Assembly (NCBI RefSeq): GCF_900142965.1
Contig: NZ_FRCQ01000034.1
Span: 21,002-85,001 of the forward strand
Source: Rhizobacter sp. OV335
GTDB lineage: Bacteria; Pseudomonadota; Gammaproteobacteria; Burkholderiales; Burkholderiaceae_C
Reading direction: 5' to 3'
DNA length: 64,000 nt
The position numbers and the translations under genes were made by a program. Below are positions 34,784-44,797 of this stretch, one piece after another (positions within the stretch are counted from its first letter, which is position 1; every line of letters starts with the position of its first letter). A model generated the notes under the pieces. That model searched no databases. It was not told where the DNA came from and was given only the letters and a program-made list of their open reading frames with translations.

Positions 34784-36751
34784 ATGAGTTCTTCCGCACT
34801 ATTGGGCATCGGCACGCGGGCGATGTTCGCCAACTACGCGGCGCTGCAGGCCACCGGCAACAACATCGCGAACGCCAACACCGAGGGCTACTCGCGCCAG
34901 CAGGTGGTGCTGGAGACCGCGAAGGGCCAGTTCACCGGCGCCGGCTTCTTCGGCAAGGGCGTCAACGTGAGCTCGGTCATCCGCTCGTACAACAGCTTCC
35001 TGACGACGCAGGCCTCGGCCACCAAGGCGACGGCCGCCGGCGATGCGGCGCGTGCCGAGCAGCTGAAGCAGATCGAATCGGTGTTCGGCACCGGCGCCTC
35101 GGGCGTCGGCTCCTCGGCCGGCCAGCTGCTGAACGCCTTCGTCGACGTCGCGAACCAGCCCGCCGATGCGTCGGCGCGCCAGGTGGTGATCGCCCGCGCG
35201 AAGGAACTGGCCGACAAGTTCGCAGCCGCCGGCGACCAGCTGCAAAGCATCCAGACCGGCATCACGCAGGACATCAAGAGCTCGGTCGACACCGTCAACA
35301 GCCTGGCCCAGCAGGTGGGCAAGCTGAACGAGCAGATCCAGGCGCTGAACGGCACCGGCCAGCCGCCGAACGACCTGCTGGACAAGCGCGACAACCTGAT
35401 CAGCCAGATCAGCGGCTTCATCGGCGTGACGACGATCCGGGCCGACAACGGCAGCGTCGGTGTGTTCGTCGGCGGCGGCCAGGCGCTGGTGCTGGGCGCC
35501 AACGCGAACAAGCTGACGACGGTGGCCGACCCGTACGACCCGTCGAAGGTGCAGCTCGGCATCAGCGTGGGCAGCGGCCTGTCGTCGATGATCCCGCAGG
35601 ATGCGCTGTCCGACGGCTCGATCTCCGGCATGCTGCGCTTCCAGAACGACGACCTGGTCGACGCGCGCAACCTGCTCGGCCAGATGGCCGCGGCGATCAG
35701 CGGCGCGGTCAACCAGCAGCAGGCGCTCGGCCTCGACATGGGCAAGCCGGCCGGCAACGGCTCGCCGCTGTACGCGGTGGGCGCGCCGCGCTCGCTGCCG
35801 GCCGCGAGCAACGTCGGCGATGCGGCCTTCGGCGTCACGCTGACCGACACCACGCAGGTGCAGGCGAGCGACTACGAGCTGCAGTTCGACGGCAGCAACT
35901 ACTCGCTGACGAGGCTGTCGGACAACACCGCGGCGGTCGGCAGCCCGTTCAGCGCGGCCCAGATGGCCGCCGGCGTCACGGTCGACGGCATGACGATCCA
36001 GATGACCGCCGGTGCCTCGGCGGCCGGCGACCGCACGCTGCTGCAGCCGGTCGGCAACGCGGCCAAGGACATGCGCGCGGTGCTGAGCGATCCGAACGGC
36101 ATCGCCGCGGCGTCGCCGGTGACCTCGACCTTCGCGGCGACCAACAAGGGCACGGCGACGCTCGCGTCGCTGGCCGCGGTGAGCACCTCGCTGGACCGCA
36201 CGCTGACGGCCAACGTCAGCTTCACGTCGGACACCGGCGACTACAACTGGGAGCTGCTCGACTCGACGGGCGCGCAGGTGTCGACCGGCACCGGCACCTG
36301 GACGGCCGGCACGCCGATCGCGCTGAACGGCTTCGAGCTGAAGCTGAACGGCGTGCCGAAGAGCGGCGACACGGTGGCGGTGAAGCCGACCACGTCGACC
36401 GAGGCGAACAACGGCAATGCGCTGGCCTTCGTCGGCATCGGCACCAAGGGCATCGTCGGCGGCAGCACGGCGGCCAACGGCACGGTGACGCCGGGCAAGT
36501 CCATCACCGACGCGTACGCGAGTGCGCTGTCGGACATCGGCGTGCGCGTGCAGAGCGCGCAGACCGCGGCGAGCATCTCCGATTCGGCGGCCTCGCAGGC
36601 CGAATCGGCGCGCGCCAACAAGTCGGGCGTCAACCTCGACGAAGAGGCCGCCAAGCTGATCCAGTACCAGCAGAGCTACCAGGCCGCAGCCAAGATGCTG
36701 CAGGTCGCCCAGCAAGTGTTCGACACCCTGCTGCAGACCGCGGCAGGCTGA
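34784..36751 (+). CDS. flgK: Hook-filament junction protein FlgK (HAP1)
   Basis: A 655-residue FlgK, somewhat longer than the ~550 of enterobacteria because of extra central domain (about 340-560). N-terminal signature: NYAALQATGNNIANANTEGY. C-terminal signature: SGVNLDEEAAKLIQYQQSYQ followed by AAAKMLQVAQQVFDTLL. It is the first junction protein added after FlgD leaves and an FlgN client. An AAGGA site precedes the start. Confidence 0.97.
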   Translation: MSSSALLGIGTRAMFANYAALQATGNNIANANTEGYSRQQVVLETAKGQFTGAGFFGKGVNVSSVIRSYNSFLTTQASATKATAAGDAARAEQLKQIESVFGTGASGVGSSAGQLLNAFVDVANQPADASARQVVIARAKELADKFAAAGDQLQSIQTGITQDIKSSVDTVNSLAQQVGKLNEQIQALNGTGQPPNDLLDKRDNLISQISGFIGVTTIRADNGSVGVFVGGGQALVLGANANKLTTVADPYDPSKVQLGISVGSGLSSMIPQDALSDGSISGMLRFQNDDLVDARNLLGQMAAAISGAVNQQQALGLDMGKPAGNGSPLYAVGAPRSLPAASNVGDAAFGVTLTDTTQVQASDYELQFDGSNYSLTRLSDNTAAVGSPFSAAQMAAGVTVDGMTIQMTAGASAAGDRTLLQPVGNAAKDMRAVLSDPNGIAAASPVTSTFAATNKGTATLASLAAVSTSLDRTLTANVSFTSDTGDYNWELLDSTGAQVSTGTGTWTAGTPIALNGFELKLNGVPKSGDTVAVKPTTSTEANNGNALAFVGIGTKGIVGGSTAANGTVTPGKSITDAYASALSDIGVRVQSAQTAASISDSAASQAESARANKSGVNLDEEAAKLIQYQQSYQAAAKMLQVAQQVFDTLLQTAAG

Positions 36752-36768
36752 CCCGGGATCCCGACACC

Positions 36769-37965
36769 ATGCGCATCAGCACCTCCAACTCCTACGACGC
36801 CTCGCTCCAGCAGCTGATGAAGCGCCAGGACGACCTGAGCGCGGCCCAGGAGCAGCTCACCACCGGCAAGCGCGTCAACCGCGCGAGCGACGACCCGGCC
36901 GCGGCAGCGCGTGCCGAGCGGGCGCTGGCGGCCGAGAACCGGGCTGTCGCCGGCCAGCGCGCGGTCGATGCCAGCAAGAACGCGATGACGCTGACCGAAA
37001 GCGCGCTCGGCGACGCGACCGACCTGCTGCAGCAGGTGCGCGAGACGATGCTCGCCGCCGGCAACGCGACCTACACCGACGCCGAGCGCAAGGGCCTGTC
37101 CGACAAGATCGGCGAACTGCGCAAGCAGCTGATGGCGGTGGCGAACCGCGCCGACGGCGCCGGCACCTACCTGTTCGGCGGGCAGGGGGCCGGCCAGGCG
37201 CCGTTCCTCGACGCGGCCGGCGGCGTGGTCTACCAGGGCGGCGACGGCGAGGCCGAGGTGGCCTCCACCGAAGCGCTGCCGATCACCAGCAACGGCGACC
37301 AGATCTGGATGCAGGCCCGCTCGGGCAACGGCGTGTTCGACACCCAGGCCGTCACCGCGACCGGCACCGCGTGGATCGACAGCGGCCGCGTCACCAACCC
37401 GTCGGCGCTGACCGGCTCGACCTACAGCATCCAGTTCAGCGTCACCGGCGGCGCCACCACCTATTCCATCCTGCAGGACGGTGCGCCGACCGCGCAGGTC
37501 GGCATGCCCTTCAAGCCGGGCCAGGCGATCCAGATCGACGGCATGTCGGCCAACATCGCCGGCAGCCCGGCCGACCTGGACGAGTTCACGATCACGCCGT
37601 CGATCACCGGCCAGACCGTGTTCGACACGCTCGACAAGGCCATCGCCGACCTGAAGACGCCGCTGCGCAGCGGCACGCAGATCGCGCAGTCGAATGCAGA
37701 CAACCTGGCCAACCTCGACCAGGTGATGGCCACGATCTCGGGCGCGCGCACCCGCGTCGGCGAGACGCTGAACCGCATCGACGGCGTCACCGGCCGGCTC
37801 GACTCGCTGAAGCTGTCGAGCAAGACCGCACGGACGGATGCCGAAGACCTGGACATGACGAGCGCAATTTCGGACTTCGCGAACCAGCAGACCGGGTACG
37901 ATGCCTCGCTCAAGGCGTACACGATGGTTCAAAAGCTGTCGCTGTTCAACTACCTGAGCGGCTGA
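36769..37965 (+). CDS. flgL: Hook-filament junction protein FlgL (HAP3)
   Basis: A 398-residue flagellin-like junction protein. N-terminal signature: LSAAQEQLTTGKRVNRASDD, then ALAAENRAVAGQRAVDASKN. C-terminal flagellin-type helix: MTSAISDFANQQTGYDASLK and AYTMVQKLSLFNYL. A variable domain at about 140-300 shows a FlgL-type YLFGGQ motif at its start. It connects FlgK to flagellin. Last gene of the hook operon, followed after 43 nt by the EAL-HDOD gene. Confidence 0.96.
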   Translation: MRISTSNSYDASLQQLMKRQDDLSAAQEQLTTGKRVNRASDDPAAAARAERALAAENRAVAGQRAVDASKNAMTLTESALGDATDLLQQVRETMLAAGNATYTDAERKGLSDKIGELRKQLMAVANRADGAGTYLFGGQGAGQAPFLDAAGGVVYQGGDGEAEVASTEALPITSNGDQIWMQARSGNGVFDTQAVTATGTAWIDSGRVTNPSALTGSTYSIQFSVTGGATTYSILQDGAPTAQVGMPFKPGQAIQIDGMSANIAGSPADLDEFTITPSITGQTVFDTLDKAIADLKTPLRSGTQIAQSNADNLANLDQVMATISGARTRVGETLNRIDGVTGRLDSLKLSSKTARTDAEDLDMTSAISDFANQQTGYDASLKAYTMVQKLSLFNYLSG

Positions 37966-38008
37966 AACCCCTTCGCCACCGCCTGCACACTTTCCCTGGA
38001 GATTCCGC

Positions 38009-39217
38009 GTGACTGACAACGCCACACTCGGGCAGGTCGCCCTCGGCTATTCGCCGTTCATCGACCGCAGCCGCGCCGTGACGGCCACCCGCCTGACCAT
38101 CTACCCGCTGCGCCCCGAGCTGAAACCCGACGTCGCCCAGTTGCTGCATGCCGTGGGCGGCGTGTGGCCGGCCGACGGCGGCCGCGCTTCGCTGAACATC
38201 GTCAGCGAGAGCCTGCTGCAGGACCTGATGGGCGCGAGCCCGTCGGCCAACCTGATGATCGAGATCCCGGCCTTCATGGCTTGCGACGCGGCCAACGTCG
38301 AATCGCTGCAGGCGCTGCACCGCGCCGGCAACACGCTGTTGCTGAAGGGCCGGCCGATGAAGGAGCTGCCGCGCGAGCTGCTGCCCTGTTTCAAGTTCTC
38401 GCTGATCGACCTGGCCGACGACCGCCGCATCAATGAAGCCGGCAACGTGGCGCCGGCCGGTGTCACGCGCAACATCTCGCACGTGCAGTCGGGCGTGCGC
38501 ACGCTGGCCGACATGGAAGCCAGCTTCTCGCGCGGCGCCGCCGCGGTGCTGGGCTGGCCGATCGACGATGCGATTCAAGAGGCGCAGGCCAAGGGCAAGT
38601 CGGCCGTGCAGATCGACCTGCAGGTGATCGTCGAGCTGATCCAGCGCGTGGACGCGCAGGACCCGATCGAGAAGCTCGAGAACACGCTGAAGCGCGACCC
38701 GTCGCTCGCGTTCAAGCTGATGCGCTACATCAACTCGCCGGCCTTCGGGCTGCGGGTCGAGATCAGTTCGTTCCGCCACGCGATCATGATGCTCGGCTAC
38801 CAGCGCCTGAAGCGCTGGCTGGCGCTGCTGCTGGCCACCGCCGGCAAGGACGCCAACATGAAGCCGGTGATGTTCGCGGCGGTGCGCCGCGGGCTGCTGA
38901 TGGAAGAGCTGGTGCGCTCGTCGGGCGACGAGGAGATGCGCAATGAAATGTTCATCTGCGGCGTGTTCTCGCTGCTCGACCGCATGTTCAAGCAGCCGTT
39001 CGCCGACCTGATGAAGACGATTCCGGTGCCCGAACGCGTCTACCAGGCGCTGGTCGACGGCACCGGCCCGTACCAGCCGTACTTCGACCTGGTGCAGGCG
39101 GTGGAGCATGAATCGCTGTTCGACTTCCGCACCGCCGCCGACACGCTGATGCTGAGCGTCAGCGAGATCAACCGGGCGGTCCTTGGCGCATTGACGTCGG
39201 CGACGCAGATCGACTGA
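38009..39217 (+). CDS. Degenerate EAL-HDOD signalling protein
   Basis: A 402-residue YuxH-type protein. Residues about 15-195 are an EAL-like fold without the catalytic ExLxR, DDFG or EGVE motifs, so phosphodiesterase activity is unlikely. Residues about 205-400 are an HDOD domain (LENTLKRDPSLAFKLMRYIN, then SFRHAIMMLGYQRLKRWLAL), a non-catalytic HD-type module. Such proteins act as c-di-GMP-linked adaptors for motility or biofilm. The start is GTG with CTGGAGA upstream. The short gap after flgL suggests read-through from the hook operon. Confidence 0.85.
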   Translation: MTDNATLGQVALGYSPFIDRSRAVTATRLTIYPLRPELKPDVAQLLHAVGGVWPADGGRASLNIVSESLLQDLMGASPSANLMIEIPAFMACDAANVESLQALHRAGNTLLLKGRPMKELPRELLPCFKFSLIDLADDRRINEAGNVAPAGVTRNISHVQSGVRTLADMEASFSRGAAAVLGWPIDDAIQEAQAKGKSAVQIDLQVIVELIQRVDAQDPIEKLENTLKRDPSLAFKLMRYINSPAFGLRVEISSFRHAIMMLGYQRLKRWLALLLATAGKDANMKPVMFAAVRRGLLMEELVRSSGDEEMRNEMFICGVFSLLDRMFKQPFADLMKTIPVPERVYQALVDGTGPYQPYFDLVQAVEHESLFDFRTAADTLMLSVSEINRAVLGALTSATQID

Positions 39218-39313
39218 TCCACCCGCGAGGCGCTGACGCGCCTCGTCTGGCGGAAAGCCGGTTCCGCGGCGTCCGCTGGGTACACTGCGCGCTGCCGTGT
39301 GCTCCAGCCCCTG

Positions 39314-42300
39314 ATGTTCGATCCCCAGGCCTTGCGCCAACTCCTCGACGTGCTGTCCGACGCCGTGCTGGTGCTGGACCGCACGGCGCGGGTCGTCTTC
39401 GCGAACACCGCCGCGCTGCGGCTGATCGCCGGCGAGCCGGCGCGGCAGCTGGCGCAGCTCGGGCCGCTGCTCGGCGAATCGTTCGTGGCCGCGGTGGCAG
39501 ACGCGCTCGCCGCTGGATCATCGTCGTCGACGCTGCCGGAAACGGTCACGCTGAACGATGGCCGCCGCTTCGGCGCCGCGCTCGCGCCGCTCGACGGCGA
39601 GCGCCACGCACTGCGGCTGGCCGCGCTGGCGACGCCGGCCCCACCGCCCACGCCCGAACCCACCCCGGCGCCCGCAATGCCCGACATGGGCACGATGTTC
39701 TGGGACGCCCCGTTCCCCGTCACGCTGCAGGACGAGCACTTCAAGCTGATCGACGCCAACGACGCGTTCCTCGAGTTCACCGGCTTCACGCGCGAGCAGC
39801 TGGTCGGCACCGACCCGCTCGACCTGCAGCCGCCCGAAGACCGCGCACTCAACCGCGCCTACCGCCAGCAGATGAGCGCCGTCGGCACGACCCGGCTGGT
39901 GCAGCGCCGGATGATCCATGCCGACGGCCGCGAGCGCTGGTTCCGCGCCGCGTGGCGCGTCGGCAGCGATGCGCAGGGCCGCGCCCGCACCGTCAGCATC
40001 CTGCAGGACAGCACTGCCGAGCACATCGCGCGCGAACGCGCCGACCGCTCGGTGCGCGAGCTCGACGACTGGTTCGAGCTCAGCCCGGTCGGCATGGTGC
40101 TGTTCGACGAGCAGGGCCTGCTGGTGCGCAGCAACCCGGCCTTCGAGGCGCTCGCCGGCGACGTGCCGGTGCTGATGTCGGAGGCCTCGCCGGGCATCCA
40201 GCAGCTGATGGCCTGGCAGGACGGCAAGCCGCTGCCGCTGCTGCGCCCCGGCTCCAGCCCGGTCGAGACGCAGGCCTGGGTGCATCACGCCGGACGCCAC
40301 GGTGCGCCCGACGGCACGCCGCGCCGCCTGCGATCGATCGTGCGCTGCTACCAGAGCGGCAGCGGCCAGCGCCGCTACATGGCGATCGTCGAGGACCGCA
40401 GCGTCGAGGAGGAGCGCGACCTCGCGCAGATGCAGATCGGCGCGCTGATGGACACCGCCGGCGTCGGCCTCGCGACCTTCCAGGAATCGTCCGGCTGGGT
40501 GCAGCACGGCGCGGTGTTCGGCAGCGCGGCCGAATCGGTCGGCGGCGCGCCCGCGCTGCAATCGATCCGCCGCGACGTGGTGCTGCCCGAATCGCTGCCC
40601 GAGTACGACAAGCTGCAGCAGGCGCTGCGGCTGGCCCAGCGCGCCGAGGTGCGCTATGCCATCCGCCACCCGGAACACGGCCTGCGCTGGCTGCTGACGC
40701 GGGTCGAGCCGGCGACGCTCGCGTCGGGCAAGCGCACCACCTCGGTCGTCACGCTCGACATCACCGACCAGCACCAGACCCAGCAGCGCAGCGAGATGCT
40801 GCTGCGCGAGCTGACCACCATCCTCGAGAGCACCACGGTCGGCATCGCCTACCTGCGCGGCAACCTGCTGGTGCGCTGCAACCGGCGCTTCGAGGTGCTG
40901 CTCGGCTTCCGTGCCGGCGACGTGGCCGGCTGCAGCCTGCACGAGCTGCTGGCCGCGCAGCCGCAGGTGGGCCGGCTGGTCGCGCAGATCGACGAATCGC
41001 TGGCCGCCGGCCGGGTGCACGAGACCGAGATCGCGGTCGACACGCGCGGGCGCCCGCGCCACTGGTGTTCGCTGTCGGTGCGGCGTGCCGGCGAAGGCGA
41101 GGACGGCCAGGAGCTGATCGCGGTGCTGACCGACATCACGCGGCTGAAGGCGCAGCAGGCCGAGCTCGAGGCGCTGGCCACCGAGGTCGCGCTGCAGGCC
41201 GAGCGCACGCGGGCCATCCTCGATTCGGTGCTGGTGGGCATCGTCACCGTCGGCACCGACGGCATCGAATGGATGAACCGCTCGGCGCGCCGCATGTTCG
41301 GCGGCGACCTGGAGGATTTCATCGGTCGGCCGATGGCCACCGTCGCGACGCCGGAGCCGGACCACCCGTTCCTGCGCACCGAGTACCTCGACGACCTGGT
41401 CGAGGGGCAGGCCGAGACCTTCGAATGCCGCGTGAAGGCGCGCGACGGCCGCGAGTACTGGGTGGTCGGCAACGCGGTCGTCACCGGGCGGCAGCTGACC
41501 TATGCGCTGCTCGACATCGAGCGCCGCCGCCAGGCCGAGGCGCGCATCGCCGAGGCGCAGTCGTCGCTGCAGCGCATCATCGAGGCGGCGCCGCTGGCGA
41601 TCACGCTGCGCGATGCGCACACGCTGCGCATCCTGCAGGTCAACGAGGTGGCGGCGCGCAATGCGTCGACCCCGGCGGCGCAGCTGATCGGCCGCACGCC
41701 GGAGCAGATCTTCACGCCCGAGGTCGCCGCCGAGCGTCGGCGCGACATGGAAGACGCGCTGGCCGCCGGCCGCGTGACGCAGCGCGAGTACCGCACCGAG
41801 CTCGACGGCCAGTTCCAGGTGTGGGATGCGCGCTACCTGCCGCTGTCGGCCGATGGCCAGCCGGCCGACCAGCTGCTGATGGTGGCCACCGAGGTCACCG
41901 AGCAGCGCGCCGCGCAGGAGGCCCGCTTCGAGGCCGCCATCGCGCAGCGCGAGATGCTGGTGAAGGAAGTGCACCACCGCATCAAGAACAACCTGCAGGG
42001 GGTGGCCGGGCTGCTGCAGCAGATCGCGACGCGCAAGCCCGAGGTGGCCGGCGTGATGGCCGAGGTGGTCGGCCAGGTGCAGGCGATCGCGCAGGTCTAC
42101 GGGCTGCAGGTCGGCATGAACGGGCCGCTGCGGGTGCGCAGCGTGCTGGAGGCGATCACCGGCTCGGTGCAGCGCACCTTCGGGCGCACGATCGTGTTCG
42201 ACGTGCAGGGCCCCGAGCCGCAGGCCTGGGCGCTGCCGGAGGCCGAGTCGATCCCGATCGCGCTGACCGTCAACGAGTTGCTGACGAACGCGATCAAGCA

Positions 42301-42589
42301 CAGCGCCGGCGACGCGTCGGTGAGCTGCACGCTGGTGTGCGGCGACGACGGCGTGCAGATCGTGATCGGCAACGAGGGCCGGCTCAGCGAGGGCTTCAGC
42401 CTGGCGCAGTTCCCCGGCGGCGTGTCGGGGCTCGGGCTGGTGCGGGCGCTGCTGCCGCGGCGCAGCGCGAAGCTGTCGATCGAGGCGCAGGGCACGCGGG
42501 TGGTGGCGGTGGTGGACCTGAAACCGCCGGGGGTGGCGCTTTCAGCCACAATCGCGCCTTCACCGTCCCGCCAGCAGCATCCACCGTGA
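39314..42589 (+). CDS. Multi-PAS sensor histidine kinase (HisKA_2 type)
   Basis: A kinase of about 1,091 residues with no membrane helix, so probably a cytoplasmic sensor. I count about seven PAS-like repeats between residues 5 and 870, several opening with the typical ...SPVGMVLFDEQGLLVRSNPAFEAL pattern. The transmitter is of the HisKA_2 class: phosphoacceptor in LVKEVHHRIKNNLQGVAGLL, then HATPase with LTVNELLTNAIKHSAG and a GVSGLGLVRALL G-box. Start is ATG 39314 or GTG 39299; neither has a good Shine-Dalgarno sequence. Its stop overlaps the start of the ANTAR regulator gene (GTGA), naming its partner. Confidence 0.88.
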   Translation: MFDPQALRQLLDVLSDAVLVLDRTARVVFANTAALRLIAGEPARQLAQLGPLLGESFVAAVADALAAGSSSSTLPETVTLNDGRRFGAALAPLDGERHALRLAALATPAPPPTPEPTPAPAMPDMGTMFWDAPFPVTLQDEHFKLIDANDAFLEFTGFTREQLVGTDPLDLQPPEDRALNRAYRQQMSAVGTTRLVQRRMIHADGRERWFRAAWRVGSDAQGRARTVSILQDSTAEHIARERADRSVRELDDWFELSPVGMVLFDEQGLLVRSNPAFEALAGDVPVLMSEASPGIQQLMAWQDGKPLPLLRPGSSPVETQAWVHHAGRHGAPDGTPRRLRSIVRCYQSGSGQRRYMAIVEDRSVEEERDLAQMQIGALMDTAGVGLATFQESSGWVQHGAVFGSAAESVGGAPALQSIRRDVVLPESLPEYDKLQQALRLAQRAEVRYAIRHPEHGLRWLLTRVEPATLASGKRTTSVVTLDITDQHQTQQRSEMLLRELTTILESTTVGIAYLRGNLLVRCNRRFEVLLGFRAGDVAGCSLHELLAAQPQVGRLVAQIDESLAAGRVHETEIAVDTRGRPRHWCSLSVRRAGEGEDGQELIAVLTDITRLKAQQAELEALATEVALQAERTRAILDSVLVGIVTVGTDGIEWMNRSARRMFGGDLEDFIGRPMATVATPEPDHPFLRTEYLDDLVEGQAETFECRVKARDGREYWVVGNAVVTGRQLTYALLDIERRRQAEARIAEAQSSLQRIIEAAPLAITLRDAHTLRILQVNEVAARNASTPAAQLIGRTPEQIFTPEVAAERRRDMEDALAAGRVTQREYRTELDGQFQVWDARYLPLSADGQPADQLLMVATEVTEQRAAQEARFEAAIAQREMLVKEVHHRIKNNLQGVAGLLQQIATRKPEVAGVMAEVVGQVQAIAQVYGLQVGMNGPLRVRSVLEAITGSVQRTFGRTIVFDVQGPEPQAWALPEAESIPIALTVNELLTNAIKHSAGDASVSCTLVCGDDGVQIVIGNEGRLSEGFSLAQFPGGVSGLGLVRALLPRRSAKLSIEAQGTRVVAVVDLKPPGVALSATIAPSPSRQQHPP

Positions 42590-43173
42590 CGAACAAAGGC
42601 AAGATCCTCGTTGTCGATGACGACCGCCTCGTGCTCGCGACGCTCTCGCACGGGCTCGCGCAGGCCGGCTACGACATCATCGATGCCGACAACGGCGACG
42701 ATGCGATCCTGCTGGCGCGCGAGCACCGCCCCGATCTCGCGCTGCTCGACATCCGCATGGAAGGCAAGAGCGGCTTCGACGTCGCCGCCTACCTGCGCGA
42801 CTACTGCCAGATGCCGTTCATGTTCCTGTCGGCCTTCGCCGATGACGACACCGTCGCGCAGGTGAACGCGCTGGGCGCGGTGGCCTACCTGGTCAAGCCG
42901 CTCGACATCCGCCAGATCGTGCCGGCCGTGGAAGCGGCATTCGCGCAGATCGAGCGCCGCGGCGGCGAGGCCGCGCCGCTGCCCGGCACGCTCGCGCACG
43001 AGGCACTGGCCCAGCCGGTCGCGATGGCCGTCGGCGTGCTGATGCACCGCTATTCGCTGCCGCGCGCGCAGGCGCTGGAGCGCTTGCAGCGGCTGGCGGC
43101 GAGCGAGGGCCGTCCGCTCGTGGTGCAGGCCGAGCGCTTGCTTCAGGCGGTGGAGTTGCTTTCGGCTGGTTGA
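42586..43173 (+). CDS. REC-ANTAR response regulator (antiterminator type)
   Basis: A 195-residue regulator starting at GTG 42586, overlapping the kinase gene by 4 nt. The receiver domain (1-120) has the acidic pair in ILVVDDDRL, phosphoacceptor Asp in LALLDIRMEGKSG, and the conserved Lys in YLVKPLD. The C-terminal ANTAR domain (about 140-190) shows AMAVGVLMHRYSLPRAQALE with QRLAASEGRPL. ANTAR domains bind paired RNA hairpins to prevent transcription termination, so the output of this two-component pair is probably at the RNA level. Confidence 0.9.
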   Translation: MTNKGKILVVDDDRLVLATLSHGLAQAGYDIIDADNGDDAILLAREHRPDLALLDIRMEGKSGFDVAAYLRDYCQMPFMFLSAFADDDTVAQVNALGAVAYLVKPLDIRQIVPAVEAAFAQIERRGGEAAPLPGTLAHEALAQPVAMAVGVLMHRYSLPRAQALERLQRLAASEGRPLVVQAERLLQAVELLSAG

Positions 43174-43226
43174 GCGACTGTCCGTCGCACCAAGACGGTC
43201 GAGATGCTCCCGCCCCGGATCGTCCG

Positions 43227-44726
43227 TCAGTGCCCGAGCCAGAACTGGAACCGCGCCCCGCGATCCACCTCGCCTTCGGCCCAGATGTCGCCGCCATGCC
43301 GGCGGATGATCCTGCGCACCGACGCCAGCCCGACGCCGGTGCCCTGGAAGTCGTTCGCGCTGTGCAGCCGCTGGAACACGCCGAACAGCCGGTCGGCGAA
43401 GCGCATGTCGAAGCCCGCGCCGTTGTCGCGCACCGTGAACGCCGGCCGGCCCTCGTGCACGCCGGCCTCGAACCAGATGTGCGCGTCGCGGCACTTCGAG
43501 GTGTACTTCCACGCGTTGCCGAGCAGGTTCTCGAGCGCCACGCGCAGCAGCGTCGCATCGCCCTGCGCATGGAGCCCCGGCTCGATGTCGACCTGCACCT
43601 CGCGCTGCGGCGATTCGCGCCGCAGGTCGTCGACGATGTAGCCCACCAGCTGCGACAGGTTGATCGGCTGGCGCGCCAGCGGCCGCGCCGACAGCTGCGA
43701 CAGCGCCAGCAGCGAGTCGATCATGCTGCTCATGCGCGCGGCAGCGCCGAGCACGCGGTCGAGGTGGTCGTTGCCGATGCGGTCGAGCAGGCGGCCGTAG
43801 TCTTCCTTGACGATCTTCGTGAAGCCCTCGACCACGCGGATCGGCGCGCGCAGGTCGTGCGACACGGTGTAGCTGAACGATTCGTGCTCGTCGGACGGCG
43901 TCGTCGCTGCCGCCGAGCCGCCGGCCTGGCGGTGGAAGATCAGCAGCAGCTCGACCCCGGCGCGCGGCAGCGTCGGCGCCAGCCGGTGCACCTGCAGCTC
44001 CCAGCCCTCGGCGCTGCCGCTGGCGGTGTCGGCATGCAGCGTCGGCGAGATCGCCTGCTCGGCGAGTGGCCGCAGCCCGGCCGGCAGGCGCTGCAGCAGC
44101 TCGGGCCACGGCGGCAGCGAAGCGGGGTCGGCGATGTGCAGCCAGCGCTCGGCGGCCGCGTTGGTTTCGTACAGCACGCCGAGCTGGCCCGGCGGCGGCA
44201 GCGCGATGCGCAGCACCGGGTCGGCGAGCGCCTGCAACAGCTCGCTGATGCGCTGGTCGCCGGTGTCGGTCAGCTCGCGCGCGGTACCGACATAGCCGGC
44301 GAAGCGGCCCTGCGCATCGAGCACCGGCTCGCCCCGCACCGACCACAGCTGCCGCACGCCGGCCGATCCGGCCCGCCACAGCGAGGTGGCGCTGAGCGGC
44401 GCATGCTGCTCCATCGCGGTGCGCAGCGAGCGCGTCAACGTGTCGTTGGCCTGGAAGTGCTGCCACAGCGGCGGGGCGTCGTCGGCGCCGGCAAAGTCGG
44501 CGAGTGCCGCGCCGCGCGGCGGGCGCCATTGCACGACCCGGTGCTGCGGGTCGCTGCGCCACTGCCAGCAGTCGAGCGATTGCGCGACGGCCTGGCGCTC
44601 CGCCCGCTCGTGTTGCAGTGCCTGCTCGGCGCGGCGCAGCAACCGGCTCGACCTGGCGGCCCAGGCGCCGGTCGCGAGGGCCGCCAGCAGCAGCAGTCCG
44701 GCTGGCAGCACGGTCTCGAGATTCAT
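43227..44726 (-). CDS. Membrane-anchored PAS sensor histidine kinase
   Basis: A 499-residue kinase. One N-terminal membrane helix (about 6-25) is followed by a coiled region and two PAS-like segments (about 45-270). The transmitter has HisKA FSYTVSHDLRAPIRVVEGFT, an N-box ENLLGNAWKYTSK, G1 DNGAGFDM and G2 GTGVGLASVRRIIRRHGGDI. The family resembles phytochrome-type kinases without a chromophore domain. It converges on the ANTAR gene and is divergent from the hybrid kinase gene; no dedicated regulator is adjacent. Confidence 0.88.
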   Translation of the reverse strand: MNLETVLPAGLLLLAALATGAWAARSSRLLRRAEQALQHERAERQAVAQSLDCWQWRSDPQHRVVQWRPPRGAALADFAGADDAPPLWQHFQANDTLTRSLRTAMEQHAPLSATSLWRAGSAGVRQLWSVRGEPVLDAQGRFAGYVGTARELTDTGDQRISELLQALADPVLRIALPPPGQLGVLYETNAAAERWLHIADPASLPPWPELLQRLPAGLRPLAEQAISPTLHADTASGSAEGWELQVHRLAPTLPRAGVELLLIFHRQAGGSAAATTPSDEHESFSYTVSHDLRAPIRVVEGFTKIVKEDYGRLLDRIGNDHLDRVLGAAARMSSMIDSLLALSQLSARPLARQPINLSQLVGYIVDDLRRESPQREVQVDIEPGLHAQGDATLLRVALENLLGNAWKYTSKCRDAHIWFEAGVHEGRPAFTVRDNGAGFDMRFADRLFGVFQRLHSANDFQGTGVGLASVRRIIRRHGGDIWAEGEVDRGARFQFWLGH

Positions 44727-44797
44727 CCGATCGATTGTAAGGAGTGGTTGCGCCGTGACATTGTGGGGGCCGACCCGGTTTCCAATGTGTCGGATGC

